DNA of 64,000 bases from Prorocentrum cordatum (GCA_963575745.1 CAUYUJ010020704.1:330407-394406); one strand, 5' to 3'. Shown: positions 21,640 through 32,083, numbered from the stretch's first letter. Notes: generated by a model not told the origin, from the letters alone. Numbers and translations: made by a program.

Positions 21640-21896
21640 GCTACGGTGTGCAATTGAGGTGGTGCAATCTATGTTGTGACATCTATGTGGCGCAAGCTGT
21701 GTGGTGCAGGCTTTGTGGTGAAACTATGTGTCGCAAGCTATGTGTTGTGAGCTGTGTGGTCCAATCTATGCGATGCAATAGATTGTGTGCGGCAGATGTT
21801 GTGCAATCTATGTGGCGTTCGCGAAGTGGTGCAGTGAATGCGGTACGATATCCGTGGCGCAAGCTAGGTGGTGCAATCTGAGTGGTGCAATGTTGC
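21640..21896 (+). repeat. GTGGTGCAATCTATGT minisatellite
   Basis: About 14 irregular units of 16-20 bases (GTGGTGCAATCTATGT, GTGGCGCAAGCTATGT and variants). The same motif in inverted orientation makes up 51805-52210. Confidence 0.85.
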
Positions 21897-21949
21897 AACC
21901 TTCCTTCCAACCTGTGATCTCCGCTCACAGGCCTGCGGCACTGGGCTCC

Positions 21950-22640
21950 CGCAGGGGCCGCCATTGACGACCAAGATTCTGCTCTCAGGCCTCAGTCCTC
22001 CTCTTCCTCGGGCCCGCAGCTCGCATGACGATCTCGCGCCAGTCTCCTCGCTGCTCGGGCTCCGCGAAGCCCATCTCTTGCACTTGGCAAACAGTACCGC
22101 CACGAACTCGCGGCCCTGCTTGCTGTCCAACTTCACCGAGCCGCCTTCCAGCGAAGGCATGGCCGCGCGGCCAAGCTCTTAATGGGCTTTCCAGATGACG
22201 CCTGCCCCCAGCTTCACGTCGAGCGCCTCGGTGACAGGCATGACGTCTTTCACCAACGGGCCCAACATGGCCGCCAGCTCGTACCCTGGGTCGGTGGTGA
22301 GATCGTCCGACTCCTCCTGCACGGAGTGCGACCCGACGGCAGCCGCCACGACGTCACCGCCATCCTGCTCCTGCTTGAGGCCGACCTTTTCGGACCTCAC
22401 GCTGAGGCCCAGCCTGTCGCGCTTCACCGTGCCCTCGCCGCCTGCGCCCCTCACGGTCTCGGCCCCCATGAGGTCCACGCCCAGGTCGGTGAGCGGGTCG
22501 AAGTTCTGTATCTCCGCCTCGTTGCCCTGTTGCCGCCCTGCCCCGCTCGCGGCGCACACCACGGCGGCCAGGGCCACTAGCGTCAGAACCACAAGGCACG
22601 CCGACTCTGCCTTCTTCCTCGCTGAGGTCCGCCTCGCCTG
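21950..22640 (-). pseudogene. Candidate gene with an in-frame stop, one possible membrane segment
   Basis: Read on the minus strand, the frame carries a hydrophobic stretch (SACLVVLTLVALAAVVCAAS, about 22555-22615). It is followed by mixed, charged sequence (NEAEIQNFDPLTDLGVDLMG and later DLTTDPGYELAAMLGPLVKD) and ends at TAA (22179-22181). The very same frame reopens without shift as ELGRAAMPSLEGGSVKLDSK then QGREFVAVLFAKCKRWASRS. Either the TAA is a nonsense mutation or it lies in a short unspliced intron. The protein would be a membrane-anchored or secreted protein of unknown family. The upstream start is not defined. Confidence 0.35.
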
Positions 22641-22679
22641 GACAACCTTCCCAGCGTTGTCCCGGCGACGAGGCGGCGA

Positions 22680-23035
22680 CGGGGCGGCGACGGCGAGCAC
22701 ATAGTTGCCAGACCATGGGCTCCCTCGAGGGCGCGAAGTTATTCGCGCTTCGCGCTTCGCGGTCCTCGTTCCTTCTCCCCCTCCTCCTCGTCCTCCTATT
22801 CTCCCTTTGGGGGGGCGGCGCGAGGGCGCGAAGTTATTCGCGCTTCGCGCTTCGCGCGGCGCGAAGCGCGAAGCTGGGAGCCCTAGAAATCGTCCAGGCC
22901 CCAAAGAAGGGCGGCGACGATGCGGCGACGGGGCGGCGACGGCGACCACATCACCGTCAGACCCCACGGGCAGCCCCAGAGGATAGGCTGCGGCGAGGCG
23001 GCCACGGGGCGGCGACGGCGACCACGTAGCCGCCA
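22680..23035. repeat. Local duplications of GCGAAGTT- and GGCGACGG-type blocks
   Basis: GCGAAGTTATTCGCGCTTCG recurs near 22734 and 22829. GGCGACGGGGCGGCGACGGC recurs near 22677, 22925 and 23003. They make the minus-strand frame here long, so it should not be read as coding. Confidence 0.7.
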
Positions 23036-23364
23036 AACCGACGGGCAGCTCCAGATCTTTACAAACATAGAACTGAAAGAAAAAAAAAAGAAAAGCATAG
23101 AACTCCTAAGTGCAAGCATTGCTTCGAGAATGAATACGTCCGGTAACAGATCACACAAAGTGAGCCTTCCACAATGAATCATGAACTGCAGGTGTCACGA
23201 CGTCACCTCAGCCAGAGGAAGCAGCACACGAATGCAACACATCCGTCCAGACTTGGCAGACGATATGGCAGATAACATGAGCTACAGTGAGAAGGCGCAG
23301 TGGCAGACGCAGTCTCCACTCGACAGGTCGGGAGTGCCCGGTTCAAGAAGCTAAATGAAGCACA

Positions 23365-23587
23365 TCACCAACGTGCGGTAAGAGCAGGCATGAGCAATGT
23401 ACACCAGCTCATCATCGACAGGCTCCTCCAAGAGCTGCATGATGCGGAGTCCAGCCTGGATTTGGTATGCCTCGGGACTGGCAGCCGCAACCCGAGCCAA
23501 GACACTGACGATGCCAACGCGCTTCCGCAGTGGGTCGCCGACGCAGCGGATGCCCTCCGCCTCCCAGACTGTGGGCTCTTCCACTAT
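23365..23587 (-). CDS. Candidate minus-strand exon, unknown product
   Basis: Minus-strand reading from the repeat border gives VEEPTVWEAEGIRCVGDPLR then KRVGIVSVLARVAAASPEAY then QIQAGLRIMQLLEEPVDDEL. The composition looks like a globular helical protein and the antisense frame is Ser-rich, as expected for the reverse of a coding strand. The exon would begin after a TATATAG at about 23587 with the GGCACC array lying in the intron. No domain is recognised. Confidence 0.35.
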
Positions 23588-23597
23588 ATAACGATTC

Positions 23598-24025
23598 TCG
23601 CCCACCGGCACTGGCACCGGCACCGGCACCGGCACCAGCACCGGCACCGGCACCGGCACCGGCACCGGCACCGGCAACGGCACCGGCACTGGCGCTGGCG
23701 CTGGCACCGGCACCGGCACCGGCACCGGCACCGGCACCGGCACCGGCACCGGCACCGGCACCGGCACCGGCACCGGCACCGGCACCGGCACCGGCACCGG
23801 CACCGGCACCGGCACGGGCACCGGCACCGGCACCGGCACGGGCACCGGCACAGGCACCGGCGCCTGCGCCGGCGGCATTGGCACCGGCACCGGCACGGGC
23901 ACCAGCGCCGGCGCCGTCGCCGGCGCCAGCACCGGTATTGGCACCCGCACCCGCATACGCACCGGCACCAGCACTGCACCGGCACCGGCACCGGCACCGG
24001 CGCCGGCGCCAGCACTGGCACCGGA
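23598..24025. repeat. (GGCACC)n hexanucleotide array
   Basis: About 70 units of GGCACC with GGCACG, GGCGCC and similar variants. The long Ala-Pro, His-Arg and Pro-Val frames are artefacts. Related arrays lie at 26345-26530 and 33681-33840. Confidence 0.95.
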
Positions 24026-24098
24026 TGAAAAACATCATTGACATTGAACATCATGACATTTCCCAAACAGTGCTTTCCTAGTATTAGCTGGGTCGTCT

Positions 24099-24400
24099 GA
24101 GGGGCGGTCTGGCGGCTCTCTCCTCCTCGCCGTTGCCGCCCTGTCGCCGCCCGTCGTCGTCTGGGCTTGAGGGGCGGTCTAGTTTTTCCGTCCTTGCCGT
24201 CGCCCCCCCTTGCTGCGTCGTCGCCGCCCGTCGTCTTGGCCTGAGGGTCGGTCTGGCGGTTCCTTGCTCGTCGCCGTCACCGTCCCGTCGCCGCCTCCTC
24301 GTCGCTGCCCTGTGCGCCCCCCAGCGGTTGCAATCCAATCGGTTGCAAGCCAATCAAGTGCAAACCCAGTGGAATCGATTGCAGTCCAATCAATGGTAAA
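24099..24400. repeat. Three ~72-bp tandem units, then a GGTTGCAAxCCAATC repeat
   Basis: GAGGGGCGGTCTGGCGG-type starts occur at about 24100, 24169 and 24243, each followed by GTCGCCGCCCGTCGT-type sequence. From 24325 a 15-16-base motif (GGTTGCAATCCAATC) repeats about four times. Confidence 0.75.
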
Positions 24401-24455
24401 ATTATGCCAACGCAGTTCCCCACATTTAAAAAATATTAACAATTTCGTGGGACCC

Positions 24456-24500
24456 ATGGGGTACGACAACATCAACACGAAGGAGAAGCTCATCGAACGA
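24456..24500 (+). CDS. Candidate short first exon
   Basis: ATG at 24456 opens MGYDNINTKEKLIER and the frame meets a consensus donor GTAAGT at 24501. The upstream flank is AT-rich. The downstream partner exon is not identified and 45 bases are weak evidence. Confidence 0.2.
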
Positions 24501-24734
24501 GTAAGTACGCACGAAAGGGCAGACGAAAGAAAGGAGGAGGGAGGACAGGTGCTCAGGAAACGAAGCCTTGTAAATAGTACGGGTTGTTGATACCCTCTTC
24601 GCTCTGGCGGGGCCCCGCTGGAAGGGGGGAAGCTTACGAAACCTGGTAAAGAGTAATGCTGTCCGCGACCCTCCTCGTTCAAGCGAATCCTCCTCCTCCT
24701 CCTCCTCGTCGTCCTGCTCCTCCTCGTCCTCCTC

Positions 24735-25380
24735 ATGCTCGGCATCATCATCATCATCATCATCACCAGCATCATCGTCGTCATCATCAGCATCATCAGC
24801 AGCATCGTCGTCACCCCGTCGCCGTCGTCATCATCAACATCATCGTCATCATCAGCAGTATCAACATCATCAACATCATCATCATCATCATCATCATCGT
24901 CAGCGTCATCGGCATCATCATAACCATCATCATCATCCTCATCAACAGCATCATCATCATCGCCAGCGTCATCGTCATCATCATCATCATCGTCGTCGCC
25001 ACCATCGTCATCATCATCATCATAATCACCAGCATCGTCATCATCATCACCATCACCGTCCTTGGCATCATCATCGTCCGCATCATCGTGGACGTCATGA
25101 TCATCAGCATCATCGTCGTCATCATCACCAACAGCACCAGAAACGTCAGCATCAGCAGCAGCATCGTCATCATCACCAGCATCTGCATCATCATCCTCGT
25201 CGTCGTCGCCATCGTTGCCATCATCGTCATCATCATCATCATCGTCATCATCATCAACATCATCAGCATCACCGTTATCGCCATCGTCATCGTCCATCAC
25301 CATGCTCGCCATCGTCATCGTCATCGTGAACAGCAGTATAACCATCGTCATCATCATCGTCATCATCATCATCATCATGA
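24735..25380. repeat. CAT/CATCGT triplet array
   Basis: About 640 bases of CAT-phase triplets, the inverse-strand counterpart of the ATG arrays, with GTC and CAG variants. Poly-Ile, poly-His and poly-Asp frames up to 493 codons run through it and are artefacts. Confidence 0.95.
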
Positions 25381-25479
25381 AGCCTTCCTCATCGCAGAAC
25401 TCCCCCTCCTCCTCACCCTCCTCAGTGGGAGGAGTAGGACGTGAGATGGATAGGTAATTTTCTCCCCTCCTCCTCACCC

Positions 25480-26300
25480 ATGTCAGTGGGAGGGGCACGA
25501 AACCATTCAAATAGTATGGGTTTCCGATACCCTCCTCGCTCAGACGGGGCCTCCCTGGAGAGGTGGTAGGGGCACGAAACCATGTAAATAGCATGGGTTT
25601 CCGATACCCTCCTCTTTCAGGCGGGGCCTCCCTGGAGGGGAGGGAGGGGCACGAAACCATGTAAATAGTATGGGTTTCCGATACCCTCCTCGCTCATGCG
25701 GGGCCTGCTTGGAGAGGTGGGAAGGGCACGAAACCATGTAAATAGTATGGGTTTCCGATACCCTTCTCGCTCAGGCGGATGGAAAGGGCACGACACCATG
25801 TAAATAGTATGGGTTTCCGATACCCTCCTCGCTCAGGCGGGGCCTGCCTGGAGGGGTGGGAGGAGCACGAAACCATGTAATCTTTATGGGTTTCCGATAC
25901 CCTCCTCGCTCAGGCGGGGCCTCCATGGAGAGGTGGGAGGGCACGAAACCATGTAAATAGTATGGGTTTCCGATTACCCTCCTCGCTCAGGCGGGGCCTC
26001 CCTGGAGGGGAGGAGGGGCACGAAACCATGTAAATAGTACGGGTTCCCGATACCCTCCTCGCTCAGGCGGGGCCTCCCTGGAGGGGAGGGAGGGGCACGA
26101 AACCATGTAAATAGTATGGGTTTCCGATACCCTCCTCGCTCAGTCAGGCGGGGCCTCCCTGCTGGAGGGGTGGGATACCCTCCTCGCTCAGGCGGGGCCT
26201 GCCTGGAGAGGTGGGAAGGGCACGAAACCATGTAAATAGTATGGGTTTCCGTTACCCTCCTCGCTCAGGCGGGGCCTCCCTGGAGGGGCGGGAGGGGCAT
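25480..26300. repeat. Second 77-bp tandem repeat array
   Basis: Ten or so units with the core GGGCACGAAACCATGTAAAT, then AGTATGGGTTTCCGATACCC and TCGCTCAGGCGGGGCCTCC. Clean units are 77 bp apart (25480-25750); several later units carry small indels. A degenerate outlying unit is at about 24560-24660. Minus-strand frames of 60-85 codons repeat the peptide YRKPILFTWFRAP. Confidence 0.95.
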
Positions 26301-26344
26301 TGTTGGGAGGCGGGGGGGCGGGAGGGAGAAGGAGAGGATGTTCT

Positions 26345-26530
26345 GGGAAAACAAGAACCCGCACCAGCACCGGCCACCGGCACCAGCACCCACCGCACCA
26401 GCCCTTGCACTGGCACCAGCACCGGCTACCGGCACGCACCGGCCACCCCACCGGCACCTCACCAGCAGCCCGGCAAGCACCAGCACCGTCAAACCGGAAC
26501 CAGCCACCGCCACCGCCACCCCTGTCATCC
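26345..26530. repeat. CACCGG-type hexanucleotide array, interrupted
   Basis: CACCGG/CACCAG units, followed immediately by TTAATTTAATTGAGACG, a sequence that is also found next to the hexamer array at 33.68 kb. Confidence 0.85.
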
Positions 26531-26689
26531 CAGCGCCTTAATTTAATTGAGACGTGCGCCATGTACCAGTTTTTGAATTTTGTTTCAATTCTTGATTTCG
26601 AATTCATTGTGTTTCAATTTTTGATGATGAACTCGTTATTACTGCATATCCAACTGTGCCAATGTGCCAGTTGTGCATGTGTTGTCATA

Positions 26690-26862
26690 TATATATGTAT
26701 ATATATGTATAAATATATATATATGTGTAGTTGTGCCAATGTACATATATGTAGATATGTATATATACATAAATCAAGTGTGCCAATGTGCCAATGGCGC
26801 ACAATGTGCCATGGTGCCCGTGCGCCATGCATCATACGATGTGTGTATATATATATGTATAC

Positions 26863-26924
<62 letters not shown>
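26690..26924. repeat. TA-rich repeats and (GA)n
   Basis: TATATATG repeats at 26690-26860 with interspersed TGTGCCAATG motifs, then a pure GA run at about 26863-26924. Confidence 0.9.
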
Positions 26925-26926
<2 letters not shown>

Positions 26927-27051
26927 GCTGAGAACATAACAAACTCCTCGTCCCCCTCTTCCTCCTCCTCGAGACTCCGTCTCTCCACTTCCTCCTGCTC
27001 GAGCTCCCGCCAGGCCTCTTCCTCCCTCCTCCTCCTCATCTCCCTCCTCCT

Positions 27052-27124
27052 CATCATCTCCCTCCTCCTCCTCCTCCTCCTCCTCCTCCTCCTCCTCCTC
27101 GAGCCTCCTCCTCTCCCTCCTCCT
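27052..27124. repeat. (CCT)n microsatellite
   Basis: CTC/TCC run bordering very CG-rich DNA. Confidence 0.9.
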
Positions 27125-27244
27125 TGCCGCGCCGCGCGCGCGCGACGGCGCGGCAGGCTCGAGCGCGCTCGCGCGCGCGCTGCAGGCCCTGCCTGCGCGG
27201 GGTGCGCGGCCCTGCCGAGGCGCGCGGGGGGGTGGGGGAGCTAT

Positions 27245-27311
27245 CGTGCCAGATCTGGCACGGTCGATCTCGCCCGAGGGTTGGGGCGCCCCAACCCTCG
27301 GGCGAGATCGA
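27245..27311. repeat. Two adjacent perfect palindromes (18 bp and 48 bp)
   Basis: Positions 27245-27262 are a perfect palindrome centred on AGATCT. Positions 27264-27311 are a second, perfect 48-bp palindrome centred on GGGGCGCCCC with arms beginning TCGATCTCGCCC. Parts of the second arm recur just downstream (CGATCTCGCCCGAC). Confidence 0.9.
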
Positions 27312-27479
27312 TCTCGCCCGACTCGCGCCTCGAGGGCGGTGCCGTGTGCCAGAACTCGCGGATAGTATGGGGGGCACTGGCACGCCCGCCCACGAGGCGC
27401 GATGTCGGGCGAGATCGTCGCAGAGAGGCTGGACGAGGCGTTCGAAAAGGCAGGGATCCCTTCCTGGTGCCCAGAGGAC

Positions 27480-27895
27480 CTCCCTCCCTCTCCCCCATTC
27501 TCCTCCTCTCCTCCTCCTTCTCCTCCACGCCCAGCGCTTGACCCTCCTCCTCCTTCTCCTCCTCCTCCTCCTCCTCATCCACGTCCTCATCCTTCCCCTC
27601 CTCGAGGAGCTCCTCTCCCTCCTCCTCCTCCTCCTCCTCCTCCTCGTCGCCGTCGCCCAGCTAGGACATCTCGACGCCGCGATTGTTGAGAGAATTCCCT
27701 GGGCGAGAATGTGAGCGGCTCCGTCGGCACCTGAAGAAGGATTTCATAAAGCGGTACCGTTCGCACATGCAGTTGGTTAAGGCTTCCTCCTCCTGCTCCT
27801 GGTCATCCTCACTCCTGCTTCTCTTATCTTCTCTTGTCATGTCCTCTCCTCTCCTCTTCCTCCTCCTCCTCCTCCTCCTCCTCCTCCTCCCTTCT
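27480..27895. repeat. TCC/CCT triplet tracts
   Basis: TCC-rich tracts at 27480-27660 and 27780-27895, with a short unique segment between them. Confidence 0.85.
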
Positions 27896-28099
27896 CCCAC
27901 GCGCGCATGGCCCCCGCCCCCGTCCGCGAGGCGATGGCGCCCAAGCCTCCGCGGCATGCAAAGACAGCGACTGTGCCGGCACAGGCGCTGGCACAGGCGC
28001 GGGCGTCACGGGCGAGATGCGGATAGAATTGGTAGGGATATGAGTAGGAGGATAATGAGGAAGAGGAGGAAGAGGAGGAATAAGAGTCGGAATATGAGG

Positions 28100-28240
28100 A
28101 TGGGATGATGGGAGGGTCCTCGAGGGCGAGGCGGAGGAGAAGGAGGAGCAGGAGGAGGAGGAGGGGGAGGAGGAGGAGGAGGAGGAGGAGGAGGAGGAGG
28201 AGGGGGAGGATGAAGGGGAGGAGGAGGAGGATCGAGGGAG
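28100..28240. repeat. (GGA)n tract
   Basis: GGA/GAG-rich run, inverse in strand to the TCC tract about 300 bases upstream. Confidence 0.85.
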
Positions 28241-28496
28241 GACCGCTCCGTTCGAAAGGATGGGGGAGGAAGGTGGCGCGGGGAGGAAGGTGAGAGACGA
28301 TCCGCGCGAGGCCCTCACGACTGACGCCCTGGTCGAGGGCATCCCGAACATCGCGGGCCCGCAGCCGCCACTTGGGGGTCGAGGAGGAGTGAGGAAAGGA
28401 ACGGAGAAGCAGATGGGGGATGAGAATGAGGCGATGAGTCAGATCCAGAAGGGAGGAAGGGCGAGGGAGGAAGGGCATGCAAGTAATACTGAAACG

Positions 28497-28498
28497 AA

Positions 28499-28534
<36 letters not shown>

Positions 28535-28598
28535 CGAGAAACCAAAAAAACAGAAACGACAGAGAGGGAGAGCGAGAGAGAGAGAGAGAGGGCGAGAG
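28497..28598. repeat. (GA)n tracts
   Basis: Two GA runs separated by an A-rich block. Confidence 0.9.
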
Positions 28599-28759
28599 TG
28601 GATGACGGGGAGAGATCACGGAGGTACTCGAGTGGGAAGGTTAGTGGAGGAGCGAAGTGGGCAGGGAGGGAGGAGTGGGATCGATTCAGGAGAAGTGGGG
28701 TTCGAAGAGTGGGGATGCAACGATGATTGAAAAGGAGGGGTGATCGATGCACCGTCATC

Positions 28760-28960
28760 AGCGTCATGGCAGTCAATACGTTTGTCATCATCGTCACGGT
28801 CGTCATCATCGCAAGTTGTGTTACCAATCGTCTCAGCCTCATCGTCGCCACGATGTGATCGTAATCTTCGTCACGATGCCATCGTGACGAAGATCGTCGC
28901 GATGACATCGTCTCACCCGCATCGTCAATCGTCATCATCGTCACGATGAATCGTCGTCCC
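28760..28960. repeat. CATCGT-rich repeat with a 31-bp palindrome
   Basis: Irregular GTCATCATCG repeats. Positions 28864-28878 and 28880-28894 are perfect 15-base inverted arms around one C. Confidence 0.8.
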
Positions 28961-29469
28961 TCCTGCCTCCCTGCCTCCCACCCCCTCGCCCTCGACTGCT
29001 GCTAGGCTTTGACGGCATCCCGCACTATGGCTCCTACCCGTGCACGTCGACCAGCCAGCGCCCACAGCTCGCAAGCATGACGGATATCGGGCGGGGTTGC
29101 GTGAGGAATGACGGTTGATGTTGGAGCGGAAGAGGGTAGTAGTAGGCAGAGTCGTGTAGATCGGTGGAAATCGACGGATCCGACGCGAAGGGATGGCGAC
29201 GCCGACGCGACGGGAACGTGAGAATGACGACGATCACGATGAAAAAAGGAACGCATGATGAGGATCAGGAGCATGAGGATGCGGAGGAGGAGCATCCAAG
29301 AGTATGAGGCTGAAGAGGATGAGGCCTGAGGGGTGGGTGGGCATGGGGCTGAAAGGGGACGAGGGGAAAGATGGGCAAAAGGGGGTGAAGTCATGGTCTA
29401 TCGTCACCCACTCTGAGCGTTACTTGCGAACCGTCATGCTGGATCTCGATCCCTGCATCCCTCGCGCAC
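28961..29469. other. Unassigned DNA
   Basis: Unique, moderate-GC sequence without a recognised gene; an AGGATGAGG-rich patch is at 29255-29330. Confidence 0.3.
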
Positions 29470-29640
29470 ATGCTCAGTATCGCCTTCCTAGTGCCTTCCC
29501 TCACGCATCCATCCACCCTCCTCTGGGAGGACTTCATCCCGACGATTGCCAACGTGGACCGCGTTAGCAACGGCTTGCGCGTGTCGCAAAAGACGATGGA
29601 GGCGCGAATGCGGCTTTCGTCACCACTCGCCCTCTGTCCC
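29470..29640 (+). CDS. Candidate exon, unknown product
   Basis: One + strand frame reads LLWEDFIPTIANVDRVSNGL then RVSQKTMEARMRL, with ordinary amino-acid composition, and then enters a GGA tract. Possible internal exon; no splice sites or family can be confirmed. Confidence 0.25.
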
Positions 29641-29659
29641 TCCCTCCGTCGGAGAGGAA

Positions 29660-29825
29660 GAAGATGAGGAGACGGAGGAGGTGGAGGAGGAAGCTGAGGA
29701 GAAGAAACAGGAGGATGAGGCGGAGGAGGAGGAGGAGGAGGAGGCGCAGAAGGGGGAAGCGAAGGATGAAGTGGGGGAGGCGGAGGCGGAGGAGGATAAA
29801 GGGTCAGAGACGATGGTGGAGTAGG
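29660..29825. repeat. GGA/GAG tract
   Basis: Purine-rich triplets; the poly-Glu reading is an artefact. Confidence 0.85.
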
Positions 29826-30059
29826 ACATTCGAATAAAGAAGCACACTAGCATCGCAAAATAATAGAAGGAAAGGTAGAGGGCAAGATAGAACACGGCAT
29901 GACACGTAATGAAGTGGGGTTTACCTAGATGGTCGGGTAGTAGGAGTCGGGCAGGATCACATAGTGCGAGCCCGCCCCAATTCAGTTGTTCCAGCTTCAA
30001 TCGAGATTCGATCGACAGATCTGGGGGAGAGGAGGGAGCAGTCGTCAGCCCAACGTTCC

Positions 30060-30205
30060 CCTAGAGGCTGGCTGGGACAAAGCATGGGCGCACATATTCG
30101 CTGAGCAGTACATCAAGTCGAAGGGCCGCAAGCCAAGCAAGATGATCATGCAGGGCTACAGGCGCCCTTCTTTTGATTGCACGCGAAGAGTGGATGGGGA
30201 GAGCG
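30060..30205 (+). CDS. Candidate exon upstream of the assembly gap
   Basis: After a CCCCTAG acceptor-like sequence (to 30063) the frame reads AGWDKAWAHIFAEQYIKSKG then RKPSKMIMQGYRRPSFDCTR before low-complexity Pro-rich sequence. It lies on the same strand as the transposase-like ORF about 0.7 kb downstream and could be an upstream exon of it, but nothing proves that. Confidence 0.3.
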
Positions 30206-30240
30206 AGGAGGGAAGTACCATATTGGCGCGCTCGCTCAAT

Positions 30241-30470
30241 GTCCCCCCCCCCATCCCCCCCTCTCCCCCTCCCCCCCATTCCCATCCACCTCATCCTCCT
30301 CCTACTCCTCCTCCTCATCCCACTCCTGCTCCATCTCCCCTTCCAAATACAACCCTTCACCCTCAGTCTCATCCTGCCTCTCCACCCTAACATCCTCGTC
30401 CTCCGCCTCCCCTTTCTGCTGCTGCTGCTCCTCCTGCTGCTCGCCGTCGTCTGCGTTATCGTCCTCCTCC
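30241..30470. repeat. C-rich and CCT/CTG tracts
   Basis: Poly-C, CCT and GCTGCT/CTCCTG runs. Open frames across it are Pro/Ser/Leu artefacts. Confidence 0.8.
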
Positions 30471-30763
30471 CCGCCCAGACGTCGGGGCCCGCTTTGCTTT
30501 CTTGTGGCGACTTCGTGTAGCGATAATGTGTGGAGTATTGGGCTGGTCGCGGTCCGTCGTTCTTCTCAGCGGTGATATCGGACATGATGGCACCACCATC
30601 CCACATAATCACCCGTCCCGCGATTGCAGGTTCGTGGAGTGCAGGTCCCTTCGCATCATGTTAGCCCACTTCCAGCGGGACAAGAATGCGCCAGATTCAA
30701 CGTCGCGCCTCGCAGCGTATGAAGAGGACTGCGACGGAGTGAGGTCGGGCAGGACGAGCTTGT

Positions 30764-30863
30764 NNNNNNNNNNNNNNNNNNNNNNNNNNNNNNNNNNNNN
30801 NNNNNNNNNNNNNNNNNNNNNNNNNNNNNNNNNNNNNNNNNNNNNNNNNNNNNNNNNNNNNNN
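30764..30863. other. Assembly gap (100 N)
   Basis: Exactly 100 N, the conventional placeholder for a gap of unknown size. It cuts the 5' end of the transposase-like ORF. Confidence 1.
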
Positions 30864-32083
30864 TTGTCAACGAGGATCGTGAATTGAGGCGGGGAATGGA
30901 ATTGGCAAGCGGTCTTCGTGGGGCGCTGTGCGAATACAGAGCAGATCTGTTAGAATTCCAGCAAGCCTTAGGGATGAAACGCTGGGACAACGCGGAGGCA
31001 CCATGTTTTTTCTGCAATGTCAAGAAAACGGATTTACATAATTACCCTCGTTCACGTGCCGAGTGCACATGGAGGGATAAAGATGCCGCGATGCATAATG
31101 AAATGGTGTCGGCTTGCACTAAGACAGTGACCATCACAAGCAAAAACCAGCTGGACAAACTTTTAGCATGTATGAGACACGATCCCGACATCGGAGGGTT
31201 CGGACTTTGGAAAGCATGCCCAGAACTGCACTTAACCACGGGTTGGCGCTTGGTGCAGACGGGTCCTGTGACGGACACGTACAAAGTTGCTGACGTTCAA
31301 TGCTCTGTGGCGGAGCCGGCTGCACTGACATTTTTTGATTCGTCTAACCAGATCGGCCTCAATTTCATCGCCCCGATTTTCGGTGTGGTGGGGTTTACCA
31401 TAGCAATGCTCGCCCTGGACATAATGCATGTTGTCGACCTGGGGGTTGGTCAATACCTCTGCGGAGCCATCCTGAGTATTCTCATAGAGAACAATTTTGC
31501 AGGCAGCAGGGCCAGAACACTTCTCATCCGACGTAAAGATAACCTTGTGGAGCTGAGGAGGCGCATTCGTGCGTATTATATCGCCAACCAAGTGATGCTC
31601 AGGCGGGGCCAGATGAGCCAGATCTTCAGGCTATCTTTAAAAATGCTCGGTCCTCCCCACGATCCCCGTCTGCACGCAAAGGCGGCGGAAACACGACAGC
31701 TTGTAGGCCTTTTGCCCCAACTGTGTCACGAGAACAGGCATCTGTTTACAGGGCTCGCTGTGTATTTGCCCCACTGTTGTGTACAGCTGAAGCGCTTCCA
31801 AGACATAGTTTCTGTACACCCTCGGCAAATGACGCCTGCTGCCCAACAGGATTTAGAGAATTGTGTCTTTGCTTTTGTTCACTTTTGGAAGCGTTCTGGT
31901 GGACACACGGTGTTTAAACATCATGTGTTCGTCCACCTCGCCCTCCGGGCGAGGGTGATGGGCAACCCTCGGAGGTACTGGACTTACTTGGACGAATCCG
32001 AGAATAGGGCGATGGCAGCCATCGCCAAGTCGTTACACCACGGCTCCAAATTTTATTTCAGTTTCCTAGGGAAGGTCGTGTGA
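30864..32083 (+). CDS. DDE-transposase-like protein of a dinoflagellate-amplified family, 5' truncated
   Basis: The frame is open from the gap edge (VNEDRELRRGMELASGL) to TGA at 32081-32083, about 405 residues. A possible zinc site CFFC (residues about 51-54 from the gap) comes first. Then a hydrophobic core leads into LALDIMHVVDLGVGQYLCGA, which resembles the D-x-M-H-x-x-x-x-G motif of CACTA/TNP2-like transposases. A helical region follows (RLSLKMLGPPHDPRLHAKAA then ETRQLVGLLPQL). The C-terminus is KHHVFVHLALRARVMGNPRR then YWTYLDESENRAMAAIAKSL, a K-H-H, GNPR-x-Y, DE-x-x-N block typical of this family. GC is clearly lower than in the flanks and no indel is visible, so it may be young. The N-terminal part, and with it any first catalytic Asp, is lost in the gap. 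Whether it still catalyses transposition is unknown. Confidence 0.75.

Noticed and set aside
24179-25660. 493-codon minus-strand frame with long poly-Asp
   Set aside because: Crosses a CAT array and the second 77-bp array; composition explains it completely.
26614-27057. Open frame with a hydrophobic Tyr/Ile stretch near 26.7 kb
   Set aside because: Created by TATATA and GA microsatellites on the minus strand.
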